Part shown: positions 35,217 through 47,976 of the stretch, piece by piece | How positions within the stretch are numbered: the stretch's first letter is position 1 | Layout of the letters: every line of letters starts with the position of its first letter | NCBI GenBank assembly: GCA_013399305.1 | Contig: VXAI01000271.1 | Span: 650,319 to 714,318 of the forward strand | From: Rostratula benghalensis | Taxonomy: Eukaryota > Chordata > Aves > Charadriiformes > Rostratulidae | Direction of reading: 5' to 3' | Length of the DNA: 64,000 bases | Notes under the pieces: generated by a model | What the model saw: the letters and a program-made list of their open reading frames with translations, nothing else | Told to the model about the DNA's origin: nothing | The model's database searches: none | Program-made: the position numbers and the translations under genes

Positions 35217-35338
35217 CTGTATACCACAACAAAATTATTACAAATATTGAAGGAAGGGAAAGCTGGAAATGAACCTGTAGTCACAATTTGTTTAAAACAT
35301 AGCAGCTGCTGTCACTGCTGGTGTGCTCCAGCCCGGGC

Positions 35339-35389
35339 TTTTGATACGTTCTTTGATACTGCGCGGATGTAATCCAACCACTTTGATGC
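35339..35389. promoter_or_regulatory. Candidate TCF/LEF motif cluster
   Basis: CTTTTGATAC (35339-35347 region), CTTTGATAC (35351-35359) and CTTTGATG (35381-35388) are close to the TCF/LEF consensus CTTTGWW and occur within 50 bp. A further CCTTTGACA lies near 35597. Motif matches alone do not prove binding. The surrounding sequence is CpG-containing and looks conserved-element-like. Confidence 0.25.
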
Positions 35390-37910
35390 AGCATTATGGT
35401 GATCAGGCTCTCAGATACCATTATTAAAATGATCTGAGCTTTTTTAACGCTTCACAGAGCAGCGACAAGAGCCCCAAGTTCGGCACCAGCTTATTCCAGG
35501 TGCTTAGATGCTATAGTGAAGCAATTCAAGGTTTCGGTGTGGTTCAAATCCTCTCATGGTGCACCGAAATATAACTCACTTTCTTCCCCCTTGAAGTCCT
35601 TTGACAGGGTATTGATCTGGTGCAAATTGTTTAACCCCACTACAACACAGGGAGGCAAACCTCCTGCTGCCAAACTCTCTGATATCCGGTTGCAAAGGTC
35701 TAGGATTTTTCGTAATCGCCTGCGGACAGTCATATACTTGAAAGCATTTGTTATTTTGCATGCTTGACAAATATATTCTCATAATACACGACAGATGCCA
35801 ATACTCTGCAGTACTATTTTTAAAGGCCTGATTAAAAATTGCTTTCATTTAAAAACATGTTGAACATGAAAACTGCCCATCTAAAATAAGACTCAGCAGT
35901 CATCATCCCACTGATGGTGCCTAAGTTTACAAATCACATCAGCCAGATAGCTGAAGCAGGAGGAAAGCCTTAGGCTTGCTACTCAGCTCTGCTCCAGCAC
36001 AGGAGACAAAGAGGGGTCCAGGTCCCTTACTTCTTTTTCCTAGTGCAGATTGAAAACTCCATCCATTTCTATACTCTTTTATGCTTTTTCCTTCATCCCA
36101 AGATGCGATGGGTTGATCATCCTCAGCAATGATCTCCCCATGTGCAGTGACGGGCACTCTCTCTGACTGAGATGAAAGATGTAACTGGTTTTCAAAGAAA
36201 GCACTTGGACCAGCTCCTTGGCACACCAATAGGTGATGCAACGCTTCCCTGACTAGCACAGCTTCCCAACCAGCCGAATGCCTGGGACCTAAAAAGTACA
36301 GCAGAGTACCATCAGGTCGATTTATAAATGTACTGAAGCCATTCCTCTTAGGCTTGGTGATCAGAAGTTAAGGTGGCTGAATTTCAGCCATGCTTCACGT
36401 GCACAAGCGTGTGCCTCAATCACGCACACGGTTCTGGCAACCAGACAGCTCTGCTGATTGATGCCTGTTCACAGGGTTGGCCTGGCTCCCACAATTCAAG
36501 TCAAAAGCTAAGTCACCGTTGGCTTAATCGGTCTCAGGGTCTTTCATATCAATGCACTGAGAAGTGGGCTTTCTGTATAAAATACCCTTTGGAAGATGAG
36601 GCTGTATTTCAGATAGCTCCTTCCAGCTTTTTAAAACACACCTCATATTGTGGTTGTTTGTAGTTTAGTCACCGAAATAAATCTTGTTCTTTATTATGTC
36701 CAACTTCTAGGAATACAGTTGTTTTCCTTTTTTTGTTGTTGTCTTTTTTTTTCATTTTTACATCACCCTTCCATGTTCAGAAACCCATTTAAAGGGTTTT
36801 GAAGTCACCAGCTGTGAAGTTGCATTGTTTTAGGCACTGTCATCCTGCAAAATAAAGGCTGTTGTTCCCCACAACGACTCTTATTATGGAAAAAAGGGAA
36901 AAGACCAGCAAACATCCTCCGACTCATTTCCTGACAAGCTGAAATGATAATCAGAATTATGTAGTTTTCTGCTGGAAAGGAAGGAAGAGACCCCTTGGCA
37001 CCCTCCTTTGTGGAAGCAATATCTTGGTTTTCTTCTTTCCAGAGAGCACACGCCTGACTTGAGGGAGACCCAGCTCTTCCCACATTCCCTGCCTTATCAG
37101 TGTTAACACTTTTGCTCTATCCTAATATCAAAACCATTTTTCTGCTTGCAGTTTCAGCACTATTTTCCCTTACACTACCTTGGTGCATGCTGTTCAGCTG
37201 CTGCATGTGCTAAGGCTGTCTCTTTCAGCATTGATTATGAATTTCTCTTAGACATAGCAAAAATATTTAAAAAATAAAAAAGTTGTGATAAACTTTAAAT
37301 CTGTTATTGGCCAGCACCAACTGTGATGTTAACCAAGAGTTACAGGAAAAATAGCAAATACAGCAACACTCGTGAACAGAAAGAACCTGAACTACGTAAC
37401 TTAATTCTGGAAGAAAAATTAGTATTTTAGCCAATAAGTTTTAAAACTGCTTTTCTTTAGTTTGAATTTTCCCGTATAATGTCTTTACACCCAGACAGAG
37501 AACCCAGAAACAAAAAATGGTGTCAGAATGAGAAAAAGCCTGGGACATGCTGAGATATTAACTGGGAAGTGTGATTTCTGAGAACCCCTATGTGGGTACT
37601 GTGGCAAGTAAAGGTTCAACTGCGTATTTGCAGTTTACTTGGGTTTTGTAGAAGAACATGCATTTTTGCGAGGACCTGCCTGTTTTGAAGATGACCTGGG
37701 TAACAGAATAGGGGTTGTCAGCTTTTCTATTTGATTCCTTCTATCTTCTGTGACAATCAATATGGTCAGCTTGCTAGAAGTACCAAGGAATTTATTTAAA
37801 TGAGCAGAAATGCTTTACCCCTTTTGCTTTTGCCAAAAAAATTGCAAAGCAGTGGAATTGTAGGTGGCTCTACTATCTTTATACATTTCTAGAGTACAGA
37901 AACACACACC

Positions 37911-37958
37911 NNNNNNNNNNNNNNNNNNNNNNNNNNNNNNNNNNNNNNNNNNNNNNNN
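37911..37958. other. Assembly gap, 48 N
   Basis: 48 undetermined bases. The left flank ends in ACACACACC, so the gap probably hides an AC microsatellite that failed assembly. The open frame reported across it is an artefact. Confidence 0.99.
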
Positions 37959-40900
37959 TCCCTTCATTTATGAAAGTGATTATGTTGTAGCTGGAAAAAC
38001 AGGGAACTTTGAAAGTTTGTAAGAAACTAGAATAAACTGCATTTGAAAATCTGGGAAAGTCAGGAGAACGTGCAACATATTTTCCCTTGATAAAATTGTG
38101 AAAAGCACAAAAGTACTCTTGAGACATATGTGTTTCCTTCTGCTGAGTGACAGCCTTAAGGACAGTACATGTGAGAGAGAAGTTTTAGAGGTAAAAATAT
38201 TTTTTCTTTTAACTGAGTAGCAGAGAATCAGGGGTGTTTGAAGCGCATGTAAATTGGTGGTGCAGTCTTTGTCTTTCTGTATTATTTTTCTCCTCTCTAT
38301 CTCCTGTGCACTGGTGGATTTTGCCCTTTGTCTGATTGTCTCTTCAGAGCCCTGAGCCACCCTCAGAGCAGAATTAGAGGAATAAGGCGCAGGATTTTGA
38401 GGAATTGCAATAAAGGCTAAAACCTGTGTGAAAGAATATTCTAGAGATCCAAAGGTATTTTATATCTGTTAATTGTCCCTTCTACAGGTGCCCTAAAAAC
38501 TCGCACTTAGCATCAATCACTTTCACCAGCAGCATTGCGTAGATGAAAATTCCATCCTTACAAATCTGGGTTTTCATCACAGTGATGCATTTTTCAAAGC
38601 TCATTAATAATTCTGCTGAGTAAAAAACACTGCAATATACAACTCTTTGCTCTCATAGGACTTAAATGAAAGCAAAAAAAAAAAGAATAAGACTTATTGG
38701 GAGACTTCAGTGGAGATCGTGGAGGTGATCTCCTCCCTCACACCTCAAATTTGGGTGAGTGCCCACGGCATGAAAAGAGGGGAGCACTGGCACAATAGTG
38801 GTACTTACTGAGAGGTAATAATGTGGAGAAAAAAGGTCTACTGAAAGTGATTTTGGCCAAGTGAGAAGAGGGAGTAAAGAAGCCTGGAGCAGCCTAACAA
38901 GTGTTGAAAGTTGCTGAGATTGCCAGAAACTTTCATGAGCATCATTGCAGACCATAAATGTTGGGTTTTGCGGGAATTCTGGAGGGAGGTTGAATTGAAA
39001 ATTAATGCTCAGATTTATTTAAATATTTGTGGACTTGACACAACCAGCTGAAAGGAGGAAAAAGACGTTAAATGTAGAATTCAAGAAGTCAAGTTCCTGA
39101 AAAAAGATCAGAGCAAAAGCATTTTCACTGAAAGAGAATAATTCAGGTTAAATATGTAGAAAAGGAAAAAATAAGAAGAAAAGAGTGGATTGGGTGCTGA
39201 AGACTAAGGTGCCTGTTTTATTAGTGCAAACTGGAAATTTCCCAAGGCATGACAGGGTTGAATTAATAATAACGAGGACAGGAGGTAGAGGATGAAGGAT
39301 TCAAGAAAGACTTCTGAACAGGCAGGCAGGGAGTTGTGGCATGCACAAGCTTTCAAGCCTTCACCCAAAGTCGGATATATTGGATTAAGAGACCTATTGT
39401 TATGCAATTCTTGTTGACAATAATTCTTTGATATTTGTTTATTGGAAGAATTTTGTAGAACTGAAAATTGGCTTTCTGAATCGGCTGTGATATAGTAGCA
39501 GAGCAGATGACATGAACAGAATTTCACTTTTGGGTGCAAATAACCACTTGCTAATAAACATTTCCAAATTTGAGTGCAGCACTGTGGAATTCAAGAACTG
39601 CAATTGGAATAATTTGTGCAGAAAGTATCCTAAAATGATCCAAAGGTCCTCTGAAAATTAACCTCATACTTCTGCCCCTCTGTCAGTGTGTCTGGAATTG
39701 TAAAGCACTCCCTATTGCTATCTGTTCAACACAGCCCTGCTTGAAGAGAAATGTGAATGCTTTGTAATATACAGGGATAGTAAATTAAATCTTTATACAG
39801 ATTTAAATAAAATTACAGAATGGTAAATTTTGTTAGCGATTTGAGAAATTACATTTACAATTTCCAAAACCTTTTCAGGAATCTTAGTTTTCTGTTTTCC
39901 ACCCTCTAGCCTCAAAGCAAAAAGATTAAAGCAAATGCTTCAGAAACAAGTAGAAAAAGGTTTTGAGGTAGTAACCAAAACCAGGCTACAAAAGGTCTCA
40001 GAGCAGCTTTATCTGCTGGTGGGTACTTGCTCAGTTCAGTAGTCACATGATTCACACATTGGTTCATGTTTTTTTTGCCAGAAATAGAATCAATAGAGAA
40101 CAGACAAACCCACAGTTGCCAGTTTGTACAGTCTTGTGGTTTTTCTTGAGGGCTCCAGGCTTGCACAGGTCTACCAGATAATGAAGACAAACTATTTCAG
40201 TTCCTGCATGTCCATATGCTGCTCTACTGGGTTCTAGTTATCAAATAAAAGCACAGAAAAATAAATGTTGGTTGAAACTATCTCACTAAAGTTTACATCA
40301 AGGAAAAAAAAATATTGTTTAAAAGCCACCTTTACATGTTGTGCCCTAGTCTATTTGCCATGTATTTCATTAATCACTCGTAGTTTATGTTAAAAGCCTT
40401 TTAACAGAAAGTCAATATGTTCAAGCCTTGATGAAAGCACATCATAGCATTAGATGTATAGTAGAAAATATTATGCATCAAGTTCTTTGCATTATGCACA
40501 GGAATCCTTACCTTCCCTGGCCACAGGCTCTGCTAAGAGGATGCTTGAGCCCTTCAGCAGTTTTCTCAAACTTAAGTTACAACTGATTTTGATCTCCTAA
40601 ATATGTGTAGCACTTGCTCTAAATGAAATATCACATTTATGTAAGCAGCAAGCAGAAAAGTTGACATATGGACATTTAGACATGAAAGAATTTTTTTCTT
40701 TATTCAGTGAAAGCAAAATGGACATCAGAGTTAAAAAAAAAAATTGCAAAAGGAATGAGACTGTTAAGATTGCAGATAAAGAGAAACTAATAATTTTGTG
40801 CTTCTAAACCCTGACTCCTGCAATTATTTTTAGCAAGCTGGACATGCACTGTTTTAATGCTCTTTCAAAGATGCAGAAAAAAGATACCATCGCTGTTATT

Positions 40901-41447
40901 CAAAGGCAGGAAAATCTTGCCTCAAATTCTGTTAGACAAAACCATTAACTAACTTTTTGCTGAGTTTCATGCACTTTTCATACCCAGCCATGTGAGGAAG
41001 GACATAGAAAAGAGAAGGAACTCTTGCTTTTAGAGAGTTCGTTCATAACGAGCCCAAAGCCTTCAGTGACTTCTTGAGTGACTCCGCTTAGGGCTCTGCA
41101 TCAGACTGAAATGTACTTTTGCCTTTGTGTATTTCCAGCATTCCAGCTGCCTGATCACATTTATTTTTGAGCAGGTAACTGAAGGAACAGCACACAAATC
41201 TCTGTGTGTTTATAGCCACCCTATGCTCTCTTCTAGCACACGTTGTAAACGGCCTCATACCACCAACCTCTGATTCTCTGCAAATCTCACATATATTTTA
41301 ACAAGAGGACTGGTCCAGCACGGTATAAAAACCAGGAAAAAAGATGCTATTATGATTAAGTACGAATTGCAAAGAGCCTGCATGAAATATTTCCTGTGAT
41401 CTGGCATTACAGAAACAGCCATCCGGTGAGCTATATGTTCCTTCCTC
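37959..41447. other. Unique non-coding sequence
   Basis: AT-rich with no supported gene, RNA or recognised repeat. Minor A runs are near 38675 and 40735. Nothing else stands out. Confidence 0.5.
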
Positions 41448-41530
41448 TTCAGAGCCCAATCCTGCAAGCTGCTGAGCACTGAAGTACTCATTCATTTCAA
41501 TAAAAGCTGAAAGGCTCCTCACTAACTGCC
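41448..41530. mobile_element. Ancient palindromic MITE-like relic, one arm
   Basis: 'gagcccaatcctgcaagctg' followed by 'ctgagcactgaagtactcat' and 'tcatttcaataaaagctgaa' resembles one arm and the centre of an ancient sauropsid palindromic element. Its arms read 'gatcctgcaaggtgctgagc' around a 'cattgacttcaatggg' core. The second arm is degraded. No family name is asserted. Confidence 0.42.
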
Positions 41531-43774
41531 AGCATTAGGCTTAAGGACTGAGTTCAGCACTGACACAGGGTCCCTGATAAAATGATATTCAAGGGTAAGG
41601 AAATTTCAGACCCTCGAGTACGCTTAAGTAGGTATCTCCTGTTTAATTGATTTGAATAAGAGGTAGACTCTGGGTCTCGGTGCTTTAATTGCTGCAACCT
41701 TAAGTTACATTCTGTGGCAGGATAATCTGAGAGCTGATGTTTGAAGATGAAGACTCATAAAATAAGCACAATTCACATCTCCTGTTTTTTGAGACCCTGG
41801 CGTGCCTCTCGTCCTTGCAGTCAAAGCTGGTGGAGTTTAAGGCATTCAGGACAGCTTAATGCATTCTCTGCTCGCAGTATTTCCAAATCAGATGGAAAAA
41901 GGAAATAACAGAGATCTTTCTAAAGGACTGAAAGTCTCTATTCACTCCCACTCCAGAGGTCTGGATGGGCTTTGGCAAGCAGCAAGGCTTTTGAGCAGTT
42001 ACCCAAAGCGACAGCCAGACCTTCTGCCTGCTGCTGCGTGGATCCATTTCAGGGAAAATTCAGCTCTGCCTCTGCAGCCCTTGAGTGGAAAATGTCTGAA
42101 AGTGACATGATGCTCCAGCCAAGCGCTGCAGCCCACAAAGCAGAGGGGGAGGCAACCTGTGCCCTCCCCAGGAGCTGGTGGTGACTGATGCCAACCCAGA
42201 ACGCACTCGGTACCTGCAGCACGGAGGAGCCCCCCAAGATTTTCCTCGTGCAGGCTCTTGGCAGCCCCTTTTCTTCCCCCACCCAGTAGCACCAGGGCTT
42301 GATTGCACCCCAAGCCCTTGCTCCTCATTGAGGACTTTCCCATCTCCCTGCCCCAGGGAACAGCCAAGCCCCACAGCGTGCAAGTGCAAGAACACATTAC
42401 ATAGATGCTTACAAAGGTTTGGGGTGTTGTTTTATGGGTTTGTACTGTTTTCTTCTTTTCTTTTCTTTTTGTTTTTCAGTCTTGGGAAAAAAACATGCCC
42501 CTTCCCCCACTTGTTAATTGAGAAACCAATGAGCAGACCAAGGCTTGAATTCATTCTGACTGGTTGGAAGGAAATTTCAACTTTATATTACATAGAGAAC
42601 CTTTACAAAGATGTGTAAGTGAAAACATCAAGGAATTTGGGCAATTCTAAAGCAACATTTTTGGTTTTCTGACAGGGCAATTGTGATTTCCCATTCTATG
42701 GGAATGCCAGACTCCAGATTTTCATTTAAATTCAGAATTTTAAAGCCAAAATTTCTAAAATTTTTCCACACAGCAGAAAAACACTGTAATAAACACAGCT
42801 GCAAAATGCCATTCTACTACCAGTGTCAGGGGGGAAAACAGATCCCTAAAACATACTGGCCCATCACATTAGTCAAAAAGCAGTGATATGTTTTAATGTA
42901 CAGTTATTGAGATAACTCTATTGACCAGCAGACTCTGTATGCACCTTTCTTTTATTCCTCTTTGTATACAATTGATTTGTGATCACTGAAAGCAAGATCA
43001 GAGCTTGCTAATATGTACTGTAGCTCACAGGTTCACTGGGAAGTATTTATTTCTTAATCATGTATCTCTTAGATTAATTGTTTGGGATGATCAAAGGCTC
43101 AGCAGGTGGTGGGGATGATTTAGAAACCACAAAATTGGTGTTATCTTTCTGATTGACATCCTATTAGTGCAGCATATATTTCCTGTTTGTCAGGAATGTA
43201 AAGTCTGAACATTCGGTAATAATATCTAGTAATATTTTGGAAAGGGAAACCATTGGCTGGCTGCATTTTAACAAGATGAAAAAATCTTTTGATTTCCTTC
43301 TGTCAGGTTTGAAACAGAAGCTGAGCACATGTAGCCCAACCTTTCCTGAGAAAAAGAAAAACTAGCAACAAGGCACCTGCTGCTGCTTTTTCCTGCTCGC
43401 CTTGAGCCACGATCCCTCTTTTAGCATTGCCTCTCAAAAGCAACCAAGCCTGCAAGGTCTTAGAAAGATGCAAAATAATCATTGAAATAAAATAAAGAGA
43501 GAGAACAGCTGTTTCTAGACAGGGTTGAAACACAAATAAATAAAGCCTGTCCTGAGAGCTACTTTCTTTCTTTCACCTACCTCAAGATGCACTTCTCTCC
43601 TCCATTTTGGGTCAGGTTTTTCAAGATCACACCCATTCTCCTGAGAAGAGTAATTCCAGCCTCGGGAGAAAACTCAGAATGCAGCCACTTGGGCTCCTTT
43701 CTGAAGCAATAAAAATTGTGGCATTTTTCTTTCTTTGTTTCCCAAAAATTCAGCTAGCTTAGGAGATGCTTTAC

Positions 43775-43799
43775 TTTTTTTTTTTTTTTTTTTTTTTTT
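43775..43799. repeat. Poly-T tract, 25 T
   Basis: An uninterrupted 25-T run. If read as a minus-strand poly-A, no polyadenylation signal or retrocopy body is seen beside it. Confidence 0.9.
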
Positions 43800-45452
43800 A
43801 AGAATAAAACCTTAGCTTGTCACTGCTTCATTCCATGCTCAATCTGAAAAAAATATGGTTTGTTGGTTTTTTCTTTTTGTTTTTATAACTTTTTGTGATA
43901 GGGAAGTGTGAGATACATTTGAGGGATAAAAATGGGAATGAAAGAGAAACAAAGAGAAGAAAATAAAGTAGCTGAATACTCTGAGTGAAGGCACAGAGAA
44001 AGCAAAACTAGAAACTCAATGAACCCGACGTTTCTCAGCCTCTTGTTTTCGATCAGCTCCCTCTCTGGGGAGAGGCCTTACTGTAATAACAGCTTTGACC
44101 TCTTTCTCTTAGTAAACAATTTGCCTTAATCTGAGAAATATACATTTTCGCTGTCAAAAGCAGAGCAAGCCACCCCAGGGCGCGTACAGGTCCATTGCTA
44201 GGAACATCTAAAAGGAAAAATAAGCTGAATTTTCAGGTGAGATGCCATTTTTCCTCCCATGGCATGATGGGAGGACAAGGAAATGGAGCCCACTCCAAGA
44301 GCCATGGGGGAACTTATTGTGGGGCATCTCCTGCAGGGCCTTCCTCACCTCTTCTTCCCCCTGCCAAGCCACAGCGATGCGGCCACCAGCCCCACTCCCT
44401 GGGTAGAAAAGGGCAGCTCTCCAAACGTGATTCCCTGAGGAACTTTGTACTTTCCCAACCAGATAGGTGCAGTAGATGTCTTAGGAACACTCAGAAGGAC
44501 ATCGAGGTGTGCAGGAAGGCTCCATGTTTTGGAAGAACGGGAGTGTCCCCCCCCCATGGATTAGCTGTTCCTAAGCACAGCTGGTGAAAAGTGACACCAA
44601 CATTGCCTTTTGGGCAAAAAGCTGCTGTTATGTTACACTACCTGCCCTCTAAATGACACATTTTGCTTAACATTTCAAAACCATAGCAGAAATAATAATG
44701 CTGTCTCCCTTACAGATTATTACAGCTGCTAACCAGCATCCCAAATTAACCTAGAGATGCTGTTTTGCTTTTATCTGGGTTTGACAAAATGATGCCAGGA
44801 AATAACACCATCCAAATTTTCTGCGATGATTATTTTAGGTGCACTTTAATTAGAACGTTGTGTTTTAAGACTTGCAAGATTCCTCCTTACTCTTTCCCAA
44901 TAAAATGTGCATGACAGTACTTATGTTTACAACATCAGCTTCAAAAAGCTTAGCAGTAGTTGCTTGACACTACTTCAGCCTCCACTTTAAAAAAACACCA
45001 CCACAATAACAAACAAACATCCCCCCCAACAAGATCTGATGTATGCTCATGGGAAGGTTAGAAACCTTCTATTTGTGGGTTTGAGTGTTATTTTGTTCAG
45101 CAGACTATGAATTAATTTGTTTCTTGCAGAAAATTGGGTAAGAAATGCACAAAATCCAGGCCAGTTGTCACACTAGCTCATCTGCATGTGTTTTTTGTGT
45201 GCAGGTTCAGGTTTGGAGAATGTTGTCCCCCAAAAAATGGCTTTTCCAGGTGCACAGGGCTGTATAAGGTACACTATTTCCAATTAGCTCAGGATGGTAC
45301 TCACCAACAGCACTTACAGCCACCCCCAGTCCACTCTTTACCATTTCTGTTGGCTCTGAGAGAACGCTTATTGAGGAAAAAGAGAGAGGAGGAAGGCAGC
45401 ACTTAAATCAACACCTGATATCACATTTTTCTGGTTATGCAATGGGCTAATT

Positions 45453-45512
45453 AAAAAAAAAAAACAAACAAACAAAAAACCAAAAAACGACCGCAAAACC
45501 AAAACAAAACAA
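45453..45512 (+). repeat. A/C-rich low-complexity tract
   Basis: A 12-A run followed by CAAA and CAAAA units with a few G interruptions. It looks like a decaying CAAA-type repeat. Confidence 0.85.
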
Positions 45513-45956
45513 CGCCTCCTAGTCATCCGGACATCCTGAAAGACAATCAGTCATATTTGCTAATTTATTCTAACATTTTTGAGGTGAATATTTAGTGGAG
45601 AGGTAAGCTCCAAACTAAGAAGCCATTCCTGTTTTTTTCCAAAGACTTATGGATCTAGTAGAAACAACTCAACTCATCAGAAAGGTTTTGAAGCATATCA
45701 AGAGATTTAATCACACTATAGCTTCAGTGCCTTCCTTTGTGCAAATATTACATTTAAGCTCCAGCATGAATTATTAAACCTCCCTATAATGGTTGTGATT
45801 AATCTTCTACCAGCTAATCACTTCCAAGCCATACCTCCTTGCTGCACGTATAATTTTAAGAATGGTTCCCATTTGCATCTATCCCATCACTAAAATCTAT
45901 GTGCCCAATAACCTCAAAACTTCCGGAGTTTTGTGTAAATGTTAGGCTCTGTTTTC

Positions 45957-46034
45957 CTGACAAAACCAGCTTTTTTTTTTTTTTTTTCTCTGCAGTGTAA
46001 GCCGTGGTTCAGCAGCTTCTGCTCACAGCTCGAG
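45957..46034 (+). other. Splice-acceptor-like site with possible 39-nt exon
   Basis: A branch-point-like CTGAC (45957-45961) is followed by 17 T (45971-45987) and CTCTGCAG ending at 45995, a near-ideal 3' splice site with 34 nt from branch to AG. A donor-like GAG/GTGTAA follows at 46032-46040, so the 39 nt between (13 codons, open in frame 0) could be a micro-exon. The donor is weak, no parent gene is known here, and chance is a real alternative. Confidence 0.2.
45971..45987. repeat. Poly-T tract, 17 T
   Basis: A simple T run that also forms the polypyrimidine part of the acceptor-like site at 45995. Confidence 0.9.
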
Positions 46035-47881
46035 GTGTAAAAAGGAGTACTGAAACCAGCCATGTAAAGGACATGCTGGTTGGTGGCAGAGGCTGGGAGG
46101 GCCCTGTGGTAACTCTGTCAAGCTCTTCAAACTGAGGAGGATAAACCATTTCATGAACTTTTACCCCTAAGTTTAAGGCTGACGGAACTTCTCTTTTGCT
46201 CCCTGCTGCATTTACTCCCCGTTTTGCTTTGCCCAGCGCTAAGGCAGAAAGAGTGAGTTATCTTACTGCTCCCTCATCACATTATTTGGCTGCACAGATG
46301 TCTTCTCACTCCTCCCTAGCATCTAGCAAAGTTCCCTCTAATTATGATCCCAGTCTAATTTCGCAGAGGAGACAGCTCACTCATCAAAAGTCTGGAATAT
46401 TAAAGATTTCTGTGCCCTGTGGGGATGCTCAGAGCCTTGCACCAGTGGCGATGAGAGCCTATAGTTGCTGTGCAGTCCTCTTCACCCCAAGAACTGGTGA
46501 GAGATGAACGTGCTACACCTGATAGGAGCTTTCCACAACAGAGAGAGCGAGCCATCACCCAGGAGGGCACCAGCCCGCGTTTTGCTCCGTGAAAATATTT
46601 CCAATTACTTCCGTGAGACTTAGGTTCAGTCCTTGACTAACAGCTTCTGTACATTTATCTCTTTGATGGGTTCAGGATGTAAATGTGGCAGACATATGGG
46701 GTTTGTTCTTTTTGTTTTAAGCGGGTGGTTTCTATTAAAATATTTTTGTTGGGTTTTTTATATAATGTTTTTATTGTACAGCAACCCATCGTGTCTCAAT
46801 GGGGAAGCATTTTATATGTTCAGGCTTATTAGCAATACTTATTATTATTTCAAAAGGTTGGATTGGCTCATTTGTAAGCTAATGACACAAAGGTATTATG
46901 TACTTTGTTTTTCCTAAACTTTAGATGAGGAGAACAGAAGATGAATAGTGAACTGGATCCTGAAAAGTCAGCCTTAGCATTATTATGCATAAATAGCAGT
47001 ATTTATGGAAAGAAAAAGAAAAAAAGTGTAATTATGTATAAATAAAATCTGCCCTGAAATGAATGCCATCAATAGCACTATAATAGGGAGAATGTTTGAA
47101 ACCTGCCCCCTGTTGTGCTAGGCAAATGGAGGGCATAGCCCTTGTTCATAAGAGGGTTTTAGGAGTTTGGAGAGGGAAATGGAAAGACACCAATTCCAGG
47201 TTTCAGGTAACTTTGATATGGGACCAGGCACAGCCCTGTTTCACCAATCTGGGTTGTGTGTCTTCTTGTTTGTGGCAAGAGACGTTGAGTGTTGAAAAGG
47301 AAGAGAGGAGAATACCTCCTGGTTTGGTACATGGAGTCTTCACAAAGACATTTTCTTCTGTCTCAGGCATGATCATTTCCACAAAGGGACAAAGAAGATC
47401 TAGGAACTTAAAAGGGCTCTTGGTATTATGCAACTTCAAGCCTTTCATCAACTACTATTTAGATAGTTTCAGTGATCCTTTGTGTCCTTCATTTTCCTTG
47501 TCCTCCTAGGACGAGTAGCCAGTCATGGAGAGGGAGAGTTTCCTCTAAGTAGGAAGCTAATGACATGATGCTAATATTTGCTGACAACTCCTGAAGGGGT
47601 GCTTTTGTTACCCATCAAAATGATGAGAGCACTTAACCTGGCTACGTTTAAGAGAAGTCCCTGACTCCTTCAGCATTTTCTTTCATGCTGCAGATGGACA
47701 ACATTAGAAATAACTCAAATGAGGTGGATAATGGGGGAAACTGGGTGCAATTGTCATACCTGATCTTTATATCGTTCAAAATTATTTTATGTAACAGACT
47801 TGTAAATCTTTTTTATCTAATTTATAACACTATTCTTTTTTTATACCATTTGTATATTTTTAATGTTGCATAAAAAGCAAC

Positions 47882-47920
47882 TTTGGGGGGTTTGGGGGTT
47901 TTTTGTTTTTGGTTTTTTTG
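47882..47920 (+). repeat. T/G-only low-complexity tract
   Basis: G runs of 6 and 5, then T runs with single or double G, containing only T and G. It directly precedes the GCTTT pentamer array. Confidence 0.85.
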
Positions 47921-47925
47921 ATTGT

Positions 47926-47976
47926 GCTTTGTTTTGCTTTGCTTTGCTTTGCTTTGCTTTGCTTTGCTTTGCTTTG
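47926..47976 (+). repeat. GCTTT pentanucleotide microsatellite
   Basis: About ten 5-bp units. All are GCTTT except the second (GTTTT), and the last eight are perfect. The minus-strand frame gives an AKQSK-type repeat peptide, an artefact of the array. Confidence 0.95.

Larger units (their letters stand above)
33061..37910. other. Unique non-coding sequence, partly GC-rich
   Basis: No gene is supported. 33500-33760 and 34100-34860 are locally GC-richer with clustered CpG, densest near 34785-34835. A T/G-only tract lies at 35150-35216. The 35330-35800 block has repeated CTTTGAT words and looks like candidate regulatory sequence. The minus-strand 174-codon open frame at 34171-34695 has no recognisable domain. 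Confidence 0.5.

Noticed and set aside
37879..38127. Open frame crossing the N gap
   Set aside because: It contains 17 unknown residues and exists only because Ns do not encode stops.
41523..41575. REST/NRSF-like half site 'gttcagcactgacacag'
   Set aside because: Only the left half resembles RE1 and the right half is absent at the usual spacing.
42178..42618. 146-codon plus-strand frame with overlapping minus-strand frames
   Set aside because: GC-rich sequence open in several frames at once, and no domain or splice context is seen.
44640..44665. CTCF-like 'cctgccctctaaatg'
   Set aside because: Only the short CCCTCT core matches and the required flanking positions do not.
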